DNA of 64,000 bases, taken from assembly GCA_902806575.1 (NCBI GenBank), contig CADCXD010000019.1, positions 124,001-188,000 on the forward strand, read 5' to 3'. Source of the stretch: Jackrogersella multiformis. Lineage: Eukaryota; Ascomycota; Sordariomycetes; Xylariales; Hypoxylaceae. The notes under the pieces were generated by a model that worked only from the letters and a program-made list of their open reading frames with translations, was not told the origin of the DNA and searched no databases. This document shows, piece by piece, positions 20,806-32,315 of this stretch; positions within the stretch are counted from its first letter, which is position 1, and every line of letters begins with the position of its first letter. Position numbers and translations under genes: made by a program.

Positions 20806-22735
20806 AGTTAGGTACTTGGGTGCTAATGAGGTATGAAAGTAGATTCCCTATCCTAGAGCATAGAACTTAATGGATATATGAAGTAAGAGGATAGTTTAAG
20901 TACCTACCTACCTACCTAGTAGGTAATATATACGAGCAGAGAAATAAAGGCGCGTTTGGTGGCACGGATAGAGCGGACTGCGTCAAACGGGCAGCTGCAT
21001 GTATGCGACGGCTAGGTTTGACGCAAATGGTACTATGTACAACTGAGCTACTTAATCTATAGTGGCTTGATTGTAAATACATAAAATATTTTCCTATTAC
21101 TTATAGATATACTAGGCTATAGTCTTCTAAATATTCCCATGCGAATTGCCTCTATGCGTGAGGAGCTAGATCTATTCTAAAAACCTTATGCTTTATCGTT
21201 TGCCTCCTGGGTGGTGCTGAAGCAAGCTGATTGGCTAGTGCTGTTTGTCAAAGCCGAAAAGGGCAATCATTAAGATTAGACCGATAACTATGTACACTAT
21301 ACTTACATTAGAGTACCTAGGTATACTAGAATACTGGAGTATAGTAGTGATATAGATATAAAAATGTTCAAACATAAATAATATCATGGTCTAGATAAAT
21401 CAAAGTATAAGCACGAGCAAGACCGTGAAAGATCTAGGTTCGGTATCGTATGTTACGGCCGTACCATTCTCGATTTTAACTACCTACCTAGGTACATATT
21501 CCGGGTAGAGTCGAGAGGGAGGAATTCGCCTTACCATCGAGATATAACAGGTAGACAGACAGAGGATGATTCGATCGAAAGGAATTCCCTAGCGTAATAT
21601 AAACATCAAATTACGCGTGGTGAATTTTGCCAAGGCGGCTGAACATACAATAGGTACCTAGGATAAATTGGCAATATTTAATATTCGTGCAGCAGGGCTC
21701 GTGTTGACCTGTCTGCAGTGTTACCCCGTCTAATATTTGACTTCTCGTAAGCGAGCCGATCTGTTAAGGTACCGGTCAGACACGCCGACGAATAGAAAGC
21801 TATTCCTTCATTCCTATTGCATATGTGCCGGCCGATTCGCGATGTTCAACCCATATTTCCTCATGCAATATGTATATTAAGCTGACGAGGCCTTGGCTAC
21901 TTAGTCTACCGTTGATGCTACCTAGTGTACACAATGAGATTTGGCACCACTGGCTAGATCCGTGTATCGTCTTAGCCCTAGGTTGATGACTTTCGAGCAT
22001 CCATTTCACGCCACTATGCCGGCGCGATGGATGCCGTTTTATTTATTCTCCTCTTGGCATTTTGCCGACAGATCTGATGCATCCGTAGTCGGCCATTCTC
22101 GTATAGGCAGCAGCCACTTTGTGCAACGATTAGACATGGAATTTACGCCATGAAACTCGAATAGGTAAGCTGGCTAATTCCGAAAGGCCAGTAGTATTGA
22201 AGTTTGAAATCGTGTATATATGCATCTATCAAGTTAGTTACCAAGTTCTAAGCTCTAGCAACATAGTCTCATGGAATTCTAGGAAGTTATAAATTATAGT
22301 CCCGAATATAACCATAGTCTGCCACGTCGAAAGAAAAACAAACAAGGGAAATCTCTGCAAGCCTCTCAAAATGCCGGATTGGGGGTTCCGCCAAGCCATA
22401 ATGCCGCCTTCTCTGATTAATTTGCTCGTGTTCCTGACTGCAGTAAAGCTCCAATGCATCAGATCTAGTGTGGAGAACCCTGTCGGGAACACGCAGGACA
22501 GCAATATTCGGGTTCAGCCAATATGCTTCGAGAGGACGTTCATTTAGCCATGCCAATGGGGCCCATCAATTCCATCAAGATGTAACCTTACATCTTGCGA
22601 ACTAGATGAGTTATGATTTCTCCTACGAGGCAAAGACTCCGGTCGTCTCCTTCAATATAAGTCTGGATCATGCCGCTAGACGAACTGAATCTAGGATGAT
22701 CGATCCTCCAGCTTTGAGCCACTGAGGAACTCAAT
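20806..22735. other. Intergenic region, 1.9 kb
   Basis: It contains several CTACCTACCTA runs and TACCTAGGTA palindromes (21314-21323, 21485-21494). A minus-strand open frame at 22287-22556 has protein-like composition but no ATG. No gene is supported. Confidence 0.45.
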
Positions 22736-25672
22736 ATGAGGTTCACTCAAGTTTTTGGCGGCATTACCGCCGCCTTGCTCGTGAGCAGCGTATCAGCTGT
22801 CAAGATTCCGAAGAGACAGGAACCCCCTCCTGTTTCTTCTTCGACGCCTGCCCCTCCTGTTTCTACTGAGCCGCCTGCCCTGCCCCCTCCAGCATCGACT
22901 GAGACCCCGGCGCCACCTAGCACTATTCCGTCTCCTCCGACTCCCGAACCAACTAGATCCGCGCCTGTTACCCCAGCTCCGGTCGAGACATGCGAAGCGC
23001 ACCTGGTAGTCGACGACTTCTCGCAATGGGAAACGGGTGAGAACCTGCTGAACGGTGCCACGAGCGGTATGCAAACCCCAGCTAACCACCCTTACCCTTA
23101 CCCCTAACCTCCTGTTCTACCAGAAGAATCAATATTTTGCTTTTTTATATAACCCCCCCCCCCCCAAAAATCTGCAACCAATTATATCTACCTAACCCCA
23201 ACCTCGCTAACCCCCCGACCAGACGACCAGACGATGAACTCGACGAGCACGGACGGCGGGATCCTGACCTTCACGCCGAACAACATCGAGGTGTCGTACA
23301 TCTACGAGCAGTTCGACTGCCTAGACAGCACGGCGCGCGGGTACGACTCGCTGTCGTTCAACCTCAAGGGGCCAGCGGCGGCCTCGGTGTCGGTGGAGCT
23401 GCAGACGGTATCGGGGTGCGGCGCCGCCGAGTACGAGAGCCACTACTACACCGTCGACGGCCTGAGCGGGTCGCTGCAGACCATCAACATCCCGCTCACC
23501 AGCTGGGGCGGGGCCAACCTCGACGGCGTCGTCGGCGTGCTGTGGTACGGCTTCTCCGCAGGCCTGACCGGCACCGATAACCAGTGGCAGCTGGACAACG
23601 TCCAGTTCCTCTGCGCCGCGGTCCCGCCGCCCGAGGACCCGGCTCCGCCCGGAACCACTTCGGTGCCCGAGGGCCCGACTTCGGTGCCTTCTGACCCCGA
23701 GGGGCCCGGAGCTACTGTTACGACTACAATCTTTGTGACTCTGCCCGGGGGCGGCGTGACCACCACCACCACTGGAAGCTGGAGCACGTATACCCGCACC
23801 ACGGGCAAACCGGCGCCGACGACTACCCCCAAACTTCCCATCTGGCCGACAAGCGAGCCCTGGTGGGACGACCCGTGGACCGACTGGCCCGACGAGCAAA
23901 AGATGCAGGCGGCAGCCACCGCGATGCCAGCGCCGGTGGAGGCCTCGACGAACGGGAAGCAGGTCGTGGTGCGACGAGACGAGTGCAACCACATCCTGGT
24001 CGACGACTGGATATCGCAGTCGCGCCTGACGTTTCTCTACTACAACGCGCTGCTGAAGTCGAGCAGCGACGACGGCACCATGAAGTCCGTCGTGGTCAAG
24101 AACAACAGGGTGACCTTCACGCCTACGAACACCGACTCGTATTTCTACACCCAGCTCGGCTGCCTGGACGTGAGGGCGTACGGGGGCGTCTCGCTCCGCA
24201 TCTCGGCGCCCGCCGGCAGCACGTTCGACGTGCAGCTTTCGTCAACGAAGGGAGCGTGCGGCACGGAGCAGAGCGACGACGTCTTGCTGACGACGAAACA
24301 GCTCGGCTGGACGTTCGACGGGAAGGAGCAGCTCTACTCGATCCCCTTCTCCAAATTCACCGGACTCGATCTGACCAAGCTCGAGACGATCTACATTGCG
24401 AACCTGAAAAAGGCCGTGACGTTCGGGCCGATGAGTTTGTACTGCGGAGACGACGTCGTCGAGTACATACCGCCGGAGGTAGTGGAGCCGTCCGAGCCAA
24501 GCGAGACGGTGCCGGCGCCGGCGAGCCAGGCTACGAATCTCGTGATCGACCAGTTCGCGAACAAGGACACCAACGCGTTGAACCAATGGCACGGGGCGGA
24601 CGAGGGGATGACATTGACTTTCAGAAAGAACACGATGACGCTGAAGACCAACGACTCGGACTTGATGTGGGTCACGCAAGTCGCGGAGACCTGTAGGGAC
24701 TTGACGGAGTTCGACGGGTCTTACCTCCACATCGCGTACACCGGGAGCAAATTGTTCACCGTCGCCCTGCAGCAGCACAACGAAAAGTGCAACAACAGCA
24801 TATCCCCCTACCCCGCGACCTGGGACTCTCTCGAGGCCCAGCGGTACGCCACCGAGACCGACATCTACATCCCGCTGAGCCACTTCAACGTGGACCTGAC
24901 GCGGGCGATCGGCTTCGCCTTCAAGGGGTTCTACGGCGCGGCGGCGACGGTCTTCTCCAAGATCGAGATCGTCAACAAGGTTCCTGGGGACTTTACAATT
25001 CCGGAGAAGCTACCTTCGGGAACCTTCGTGTTCTCGTGCAAGCGGCCCAACTCCTTCGCGTTCGCCATCGACGACGGCGACCCGGTGTTTGCGCAGCAGG
25101 TCATGAAGACCATCGACGACGCGAACATCACCGTCACGTTCTTCACCGTCGGCGCCCCGCTCAGGGATCCCACGACAAACCTGAGCGCGATCTATAACGA
25201 GATGGCGGCGAAGGGACATCAGATCGCATTGCACAGCTATACTCATCCTCCGCTAGAAGGCCTTCCGGACGAGGCTTCTATTGACTGGGAGTACAGCAAC
25301 GACATCGAGGCAGTCAAGGAGACGTTTAACGGACTCACTCCTAAGTACTTCAGACCACCGTTCGGAACTGAGGGTGCCCGCATGCGCCAAAGATTAGCTG
25401 CCCTTATTGACGAGCCCTACATTGTGCAGTGGAGCGTTGACGTTGAGGACTGGCTATGGGCTGAATCAAGCACACCAGAGAAGCAGCTTGAGGCCTTCAA
25501 GAGAGACGTCGCCGCGGGTGGAGATATCGTGGTCATGCACTATCTCTACAACAGCACCGTCAGCTACCTCGCGGAGTTCATCGAGATAGCCAAGGCCACG
25601 GGAAAGCAACTAATGCGTGTGGACCAATGCATGATGGATCCTAACGCACCACCGCTACCGGGTGAGGAGTAG
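22736..25672 (+). CDS. Secreted polysaccharide deacetylase-like (CE4) protein with three N-terminal beta-sandwich-like modules
   Basis: The protein is 926 residues with one intron (23067-23222; GTATGC donor, CTAACC branch, CCAG acceptor) that joins GATS to DDQTM in phase. A signal peptide (about 1-21, ending VSA) and a possible KR processing site are followed by a Pro/Ser/Thr linker. Three related modules follow, at about 89-240, 367-520 and 550-693. Each opens with a VDD/IDQ motif (LVVDDF, ILVDDW, LVIDQF), has a mid-module Cys (DCLD, GCLDV, TCRDL) and a predicted all-beta pattern. The CE4/NodB domain occupies about 715-910: AIDDGD (normally TFDDGP), HSYTHP for the two metal histidines, RPPFG, DVEDW and VVMHY. 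The D-D-H-H core needed for metal-dependent deacetylation is kept, so chitin or chitosan deacetylation at the cell wall is plausible. The substrate is inferred. Confidence 0.88.
23067..23222 (+). other. Intron of the CE4 gene, with poly-C tract
   Basis: This 156-nt intron contains a C run at about 23151-23165 and a CTAACC branch point close to the acceptor. Confidence 0.8.
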
Positions 25673-26355
25673 GTAGTCACATTTCTGTTTTTTCAAGGGT
25701 GTTCGGTCAAAAGTTCATCGTATCTAGTAGTTCCATGTCGTTAGTATTTAATAAACCTACCATTTCGTCGAAAGACCTGTAAAGGGGTTAGACATGAAAG
25801 GTTCCGATTCGCTATAAATCATGGTCTTAGTAATCGCCCTGGTAGATCGCCGGCTCGTCAGAGGCACAGCTATATCCTATTACCATATCAGGATACGAGA
25901 GCTCGTTCGTGTAGTGGTTTTTACGTATGCACTACTACTATCAACTTGACAAGGTCGTGTGAGCCTACTACTATCTGTAGGAGGGTTATGCAAAGTTGCT
26001 AGAAAGTTGCGTGCTTATCTTGTATGGTTGTAACTAGGGTAGATCCCAATGCACCTAGGGGTATGCAGTCATCGTATGCCGTGTGAACAGAATTTGGTGT
26101 AACGACGAGAGCAGCACCCGATGAGAGGAATACCCGTTACCCAATGATAAGATGCGGATTATTAAGTCTGTTCGTAGGGCATCAGTACTAGGTACCTATA
26201 TGTATAAATGGGAATCTCGAGGGTCAGAGCCTGGTGTCTTCGTATTCATATCCCGCAAGTAATACTCCTAGGTGCTTGTTGCTTGAGATTAGAGGCCTTG
26301 TTCGATACTTCAAACGGATATAGACAAGTCTTTATTGCAGTAATTGCTTGCAGCC
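25673..26355. other. Intergenic region
   Basis: No gene seen. It is presumably the promoter side of the catalase-like gene. Confidence 0.5.
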
Positions 26356-27340
26356 ATGCCTCTCCCTTCTGATGAGAAGGTCGTCCAGACCAGCAGTGAC
26401 ATAGTCAGCACACTGCATGGCATTTTTGGACCGCATCCTGGCTTCCGACCTGGTACTCTTGAATCACATAGCTCCTCCATGCTCTGATCTATACTGATGA
26501 AAGTCTATAGCGCACGCAAAAGGGGTTCTGCTGAAAGGCACGTTCACTCCCACCGAGGCGGCAAAGACGCTTTCGAAAGCACCTCACTTCAACAACTCCT
26601 CAACTCCGGTCATTGCGCGATTCTCTAGCTCCACCGGAATTCCTGAGATCCCGGACACCGATCCTAATGGCAACCCTCGTGGCTTTGCTGTTCGCTTCGT
26701 GCTGGCCGAGACTCCTCGCCGCGTCCATACGGACATCATTACTCATTCCGTAGATGGGTTTCCAGGGTCGAACGGGCAAGATGCCCTTGAGTTCTTCAGC
26801 GCGTTCAAGGACGGCTCGATCGGGGACTACCTAGCCTCCCACTCGAAGGCGTTGGCTTTTATCCAAGCTCCTAAGCCAACCCCAGCCAGCTTTGGCAAAG
26901 AAAAATACTTCGGTGTGAACGCCTTCAAGTTCGTCGCTCCGAGCGGAAAGGAAACGTTCATCCGATATCGCATAGTGCCTGAAGCTGGCGAGGAGTACCT
27001 CGACGAGACTGCGCTGAAGGAAAAGAGCCCATCTTTCCTGTATGACGGAGTACCAGAGTTACTGAAATCTGGCCCGATCTTGTTCAAGTTAAAAGCTCAG
27101 ATTGCGGAGGATGGAGATGTGACAGATGACAACACGGTGAAGTGGCCAGAACAGCGCCAGGTAATCGAACTCGGTACAATTAAGCTAGAATCCGTCGCGG
27201 ACGACCAGGCGTCACAGCAGAAGAAGATCATCTTCGACCCGATTCCGAGGGTCGAGGGTATCGAGGCATCGGCAGACCCGCTCCTAGAGGTTCGCGCTGG
27301 CATCTATCTCCTGAGCGGTCGTGAGAGACGCGCAGCATGA
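26356..27340 (+). CDS. Small catalase-related haem peroxidase (SrpA-like)
   Basis: It is 308 residues in two exons: 26356-26452 and 26511-27340. The 58-nt intron (26453-26510, GTACTC to TATAG) joins GFRP to AHAKG in phase. It shows the minimal catalase fold: HPGFR, AHAKGVLLKGTF with the distal haem His, ARFSSSTGIPEIPD, NPRGFAVRF, DIITHS, and a C-terminal FDPIPRVEGIEASADPLLE. The tyrosine in GIYLLSGRERR is the candidate proximal haem ligand. Classical catalases exceed 480 residues; this short form belongs to the catalase-related peroxidases, expected to use peroxide with organic donors rather than dismutate it efficiently. There is no obvious secretion signal. Confidence 0.88.
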
Positions 27341-27735
27341 AGACCGAATTCCTAAGCACTGTCATGATTGAGGCATCAAGTCGCTTATTAGTGCGAACTG
27401 GCGCAACAGCAGGATGAGAAGAAGATGAGCGTCGTCAGTGATGTTACCTTCAGATAGAATAATGAAAGGGATAAAGATATATATGAAATGCGTTTAAGTG
27501 GTATATGTATATACCTCAGTAGCCTTTGAGTAAACTGAATTCAATGTCATTGCGCCTTCCCGATATAAAGATATGCATCTAGATAAGCTATACGACGGTG
27601 GGATTCATCAATAAATACCTGGAATACTCATGTCATGTCGTTATAAACAGAAACAGAAGCAACGCTGCGTCATAGTCCCAAAGTGTTGCCTTATGCTATG
27701 CCGTAACTCTTTTGACCCTCCCTCAATTAATAACA
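27341..27735. other. Intergenic region between convergent genes
   Basis: The 395 bases between the stop codons of the catalase-like and GH125 genes are AT-rich with nothing recognisable. Confidence 0.5.
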
Positions 27736-29632
27736 TCATATTTCGTAAGGCGTTGCGGGTTCTTTAAAAATCAAATGTGGTTTCCTCTTGGCAATATCGA
27801 GTATCGTTTCTGCGAACACACCGTTCGCCCCTAAAATATGGTCAATAAAATCTGTCTTTTGGCGGACTGGGGGCTCTACTATCGAAACTTACAAGCAAAC
27901 CAACTCCCTGAACCACATAATTAGCGAATAAATTTAAAGGCAAAAGGACCATGAGGACTCACTTGTATAAGAATGAATTAGGTTGACATCAACACTTTCA
28001 TGTATCAAACCGAGTTTGCCTGACTTAAGCACTAGCTTCAGACATTCGGTTATTTCTTCGTCGTCATTAGACGTTTGAGCTTGGATTAGAAGACTCATAG
28101 GCCAGGCATTTGATAAACCAATATGAGGTCCTTCAAGAGCGGGTTAGCACGAGCCTAATGACGAATGGTCTAAAAAGCAACTCACCTCCGATGCCTTGGA
28201 ATTCTCTCCCGGTGAGGTAGTAAGGGTTTGACGACTTCGAGAGCAGCATACGTCGTGTGTTTTGATAAGTTTTATCGTCCGCTTCTAAGAAGCCCATAAG
28301 TGGTAAAGCCAGCAGAGATGGGTAGTTTGCGTCATCCATTAGAATGGATGACCCATATCCGTCCACTTCATATGCGAAGACATTGCCAAATGTGCTATGG
28401 CGAACGATGCCGTGCTCCCAAACACCATTGGTAATAGTTTGGCTCCATGTCTCAACGGTTTGTGCTAGAACATTCTTGCCAGCATTTTTGAGAATATTGG
28501 CAGTCCTTTTCAGTTCCACGGCCATCATCGCGTTAGCCGGTATGAAGAAGCCCAATATGGTGGCATCATCACTCGGTCTGAACGCAGATCGCACGAGACC
28601 GGTGCCATTGTTCAGGGGGTTTCCTACACCCCTTAAGCTCAGTGTTTCCGTCCCCGTATTCGTGTTACGGTTGAAGGTGTACTCGTTGCGCCGATATCGA
28701 CCAGTTTCCGGGTCGAACGTCGACATCGACTGCTGCTCGAGGACGTTCAGTAGGGTTTCCAATGCCAAGTACCAACGTGGTGTCAAGAACTCCTTGGATC
28801 CCGTATGGTCATTGAAGTCATTTCCTAGAGCGAGAAAGTGCGCGAGAGAATCTAATTCGTATTTGCACTCGAAGACGAACGAAGGCTCGTAGACAGGGTG
28901 GACAGCATCGTCCTGGCCATTATGAGACAGGGGCAGGCCGCTGATTGGTGGTGGTTGGAAGGCATTGCAGTACGGGGATTCAATGACGTATTCGGATTGG
29001 GTGTTGATAGCACCTAAGATCAAGTTATATATCGCGGGATCCTTCTTTGCTAGAGGCTGATACGGGGAGAGTTGGTTGGTCGAGTCTCTTAGCCATTCGG
29101 CAATGATATCTCCTGTAATGATGAACGAATGCGGGCCCTCCCATTTCCCTTCGTCGTATGAATTTCTCTTGGGTTTCTTTTTAGTATTAGATCCGGTCGT
29201 GTGGAACTTAACGGTGGTATCTGTTGTGGACTGGACGTATTGTCTCAGTTAGTTACTCAGTCGCAATTGTATGACAGGGAGAAGAACATAGGCCCGACTG
29301 ACAGGAAAGGCATTCTCGAATAGACGCGCAAGATCTGGATCTTTCATACGAGAAGTCACATCCTGTATGACCTCCTCTATAGCGTCGGAGTGAAATGTTC
29401 GACATCGCGGATTGGGTCTCTGGAAGGGTAAAGCAAGAGGACCATCGCTCAGAGGTCGATGTGAATATGCCGAGTATTGAGTATAGTCGGGACAAGCTTC
29501 TTGATATTCGAAATCATTCAAGGGGATCTGTTCCTGTCCGTACGGTTGAGGCCCAGATGCCAATGCGAACATCGAATACAAGCTCGCTAGTAGCAAGCTT
29601 GCGCCTATTGAGCCTGTCATTGAACCTGTCAT
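27736..29632 (-). CDS. GH125 exo-alpha-1,6-mannosidase-like protein (Mug157 family)
   Basis: It is 550 residues in five exons: 29303-29632, 28186-29230, 27963-28130, 27893-27907 and 27736-27830. All junctions keep phase. GH125 hallmarks are present: SFIITGDIIAEWLRDSTNQ, YNLILGAINTQSEYV, FECKYELDSLAHFL, DPETGRYRRNEYTF, RSAFRPSDDATILGFFIPAN, DDANYPSLLALPLMG, GGPHIGLSNAWPMSL and the terminal SWFAWANGVFAETILDI. Known GH125 enzymes remove alpha-1,6-linked mannose from N-glycans or mannan. A hydrophobic N-terminus (about 8-26, ASLLLASLYSMFALA) indicates secretion or a membrane anchor. The fourth exon is only 15 nt (see findings). ATG 29632 is chosen; a second in-frame ATG lies five codons downstream. 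Confidence 0.9.
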
Positions 29633-30599
29633 TAATACGAGCGCAAGCTACTCTAGCTCTATTTGGGTCAAGAATTGATCATGGAGAAAGGAAAAGAAGA
29701 TCAAGAGTTGCACTAGGTAGATGTAAATTGCAACTCGATAGGAATTTGATAGGAACTTGTAGAAATTTGAAGTCGAGTCGGAGTAAGGAACGCCGCGCCT
29801 GCAGGGTCCAGATGTGGTTCCAGTCACAAAGAACGAGCGTTCCTTCCAGGATACTACCCGATACAACGGTAAAGCTCGTATCTTAGCTTGGTTGAAGCTC
29901 CGCAAAATAGCGGAATGGGAAGCTTCAAACTTCTGCTCAGGTGCCTTATCCCCCGCTACATAGTAACGTCATACCGGTACCTATTAAGCTAAGCATAAGA
30001 AAGCCCCATCAGGTACACGTACATTCATCTATGAAACCCGATCTTCTCGAAGTATGCGGTTTCAGGCCGCCTTGCCTTGAAACATTTACCCGTTTATGTC
30101 CAAGATTTACATATCAACTAGGACTTATGTCCAATGGTAAGGATGTCTACACGGGTAATAGAAACAAGGGGTTCTATAAGCTTTCGGGAATAAACTGTCA
30201 AATAGAAGTAAGTACCTAGGTATTGCATTAGGTACCTTCTAAGGTTGTACGGATACCTAGTATTACCTATATGAGATTTGTAAAAGTAACCTCCACTTAG
30301 GAAACTCAAACTGGGGTATATCCTGTAGTACATAAGCTCTATTGGCGTCATCATCAGTGGGGGCATCTTATCGGCTTACTTTATCGTAGCTTATTCCTTT
30401 TTTCTAACGAAGCATCATTCCAAAAACAACATACCCCGGCCTCAGATGTCCGCAGCAGAAACTATCACGATTTCTATAGTGTTTACCCTCAATTTTTCAA
30501 CTGAGTCACTGCGATGGCTCGTGATATCTCAATAATTACCTCATCACGTCCTCCGTAACCTTCGCTGCCATTAAAGTTATCTAGAATATCTTATTAGTC
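29633..30599. other. Intergenic region between divergent GH125 and pantoate ligase genes
   Basis: It is a shared promoter region with a TACCTAGGTA palindrome at 30213-30222. No exon was recognised. Confidence 0.5.
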
Positions 30600-31706
30600 A
30601 TGTCAACTCCCTTAACACGAGGCCTCGCAGGACGCTTCACCCGAACGATCGCATCGGCCCGTCGTCAAACTTTCGAAACAGTACCGTCCGCTCCAATCCG
30701 AATTTTACGCTCGGTTGATTCGGTTAGAAGATGGAGGAAGCCTCAGTATCTCGACCATAGGATCGTCGGACTAGTACCCACCATGGGAGCACTCCACGAA
30801 GGTCATATTTCCCTGATCCGTTCTGCAGCCCGCGAAACCCACCACGTGGTCGTTAGCATATACGTAAACCCGGCGCAATTTGGAATCAACGAGGATCTAG
30901 CTTCTTATCCCGTGACCTGGGAGTCGGATTGCAAGATCTTGGCCGAGCTAGATCGCGAATTGGCCGACGACGGCGGGAATCTGGGTCGCATCAGCGCTAT
31001 CTTCGCGCCAACCACCCCCGAGATGTATCCCTCGGGCTTTCCGGGCCAGGAAGTGAACTCGAAGGGAAGCTTCGTGGTGCTGACGCCGATAAGCGAGGTC
31101 CTCGAGGGAGGTACCCGACCAACCTTTTTCAGAGGAGTCGCCACCATTTGCATGAAGCTTTTCAACATCGTACAACCTGACAAGGTGTTCTTTGGCCAGA
31201 AGGATGTTCAACAAACCGTGGTGATCCGGAAGATGGTTAGGGATTTTATGTTACAGACGGAAGTTATTGTTGGTCCTACCGTCCGTGAATCTGACGGCCT
31301 TGCATTAAGCTCGCGGAACGTCTACCTAGGCGAGAGGCGGCGCAAGGTTGCTACGGTGCTATACCATGCATTGAAAGCTGCCGAGTCCGAGTATTTAGAC
31401 GGAGCTCGAAATCGGGAATCGATCTTAAAGGCTGCCAATGCTGTGGTTAGGGGTATTTTAAACGAGCAGTCGGCCTTAACCCCCGAAAATAGGGTAAGAT
31501 ATGAATTGGACTACATCTCGCTTGCGGATCCCCTATCGATGGAGGAGCTGACTGAAGTCGATCCCGAAAAGGGTGGTATTTTAAGCGGTGCGGTGAAGAT
31601 GCTGCCTGTCGAATCACCACAGCCGAGTGAAGACTTGGGACATAGCGGAGGGCCAGCAGTCCGCCTCATAGATAATATTGTCTTGAAGCCCTCCGCGGGA
31701 GTCTAG
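30600..31706 (+). CDS. PAN6: Pantoate-beta-alanine ligase (pantothenate synthase)
   Basis: This 368-residue intronless protein condenses pantoate with beta-alanine, using ATP, to form pantothenate, the precursor of CoA. The nucleotidylyltransferase signature is clear: PTMGALHEGHISLIR with the HxGH motif, SIYVNPAQFG, FFRGVATICMKLFNIV, FFGQKDVQQTVVIRKM, and SDGLALSSRN in the KMSKS-equivalent position. About 40 residues precede the catalytic core and begin with an Arg/Ser/Thr-rich, acid-free stretch that could be a mitochondrial presequence, although the yeast enzyme is usually described as cytosolic. ATG 30600 is the first Met. Confidence 0.95.
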   Translation: MSTPLTRGLAGRFTRTIASARRQTFETVPSAPIRILRSVDSVRRWRKPQYLDHRIVGLVPTMGALHEGHISLIRSAARETHHVVVSIYVNPAQFGINEDLASYPVTWESDCKILAELDRELADDGGNLGRISAIFAPTTPEMYPSGFPGQEVNSKGSFVVLTPISEVLEGGTRPTFFRGVATICMKLFNIVQPDKVFFGQKDVQQTVVIRKMVRDFMLQTEVIVGPTVRESDGLALSSRNVYLGERRRKVATVLYHALKAAESEYLDGARNRESILKAANAVVRGILNEQSALTPENRVRYELDYISLADPLSMEELTEVDPEKGGILSGAVKMLPVESPQPSEDLGHSGGPAVRLIDNIVLKPSAGV

Positions 31707-32315
31707 GCTAGACATTGTTTTGAATATACCCAACAGAACCATTTATAATAGTAAAATGGGCTAATACCCGAAAATCTACTAGCTCTGACCTTACTAAGTT
31801 TCAAGTGCTAACCTATCAATATCATTGGTTGGTTCCGAGAGTTCTTACACTTTCCCACCAACAATAGGATCCCGCTGCGCTGCGATGCGTTCATTCTCCA
31901 CCTGCAATCTTACTTACAATGATGTAGACGAGTGCCACGTTATATACATAACCATAATTCGGCTTAAAGGGGGCAGGTTTGAAGAGGAGTCTTAAGTTCC
32001 AATCCCCCTTCCCCGCAGAGAAAAATAAGGTTAAGCCGTTTCCGTCCCGTCCAGTGGACTTTCTTCAGACTTGGACCCGCCCCGTACACCGGTGCTAGAA
32101 ATCTCAACTTTATTTAAGGTTGAACTGTCGTAAAGTCATTCAGAGTTACGGGCCGAAGGGATTTAACCTTGTTAACCTTGTTATACCGGACGCGTATAAA
32201 AAACATACCTAGGACCTAGGTACATAGGTTAGTTTCGTTCGAACAACTTCAGTCCCCTGTCGATCATTTATTTATCTCCAATTGACTTACAATAAAAAAA
32301 TATAAAAGCTCCCAG
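31707..32315. other. Intergenic region upstream of ERG8
   Basis: It contains a CCTAGGACCTAGGTAC cluster (about 32207-32222) and TATAAAA-like sequences at about 32195 and 32300. No gene was seen. Confidence 0.5.

Noticed and set aside
22287..22556. Minus-strand 89-codon frame with protein-like composition
   Set aside because: No ATG (the first codon is TTG and a TGA lies just upstream), no clear splice acceptor and no family recognised.
23321..23994. Long minus-strand frames opposite the CE4 gene
   Set aside because: They mirror the high GC3 of the real gene; rich in Arg/Gly/Val with no motif.
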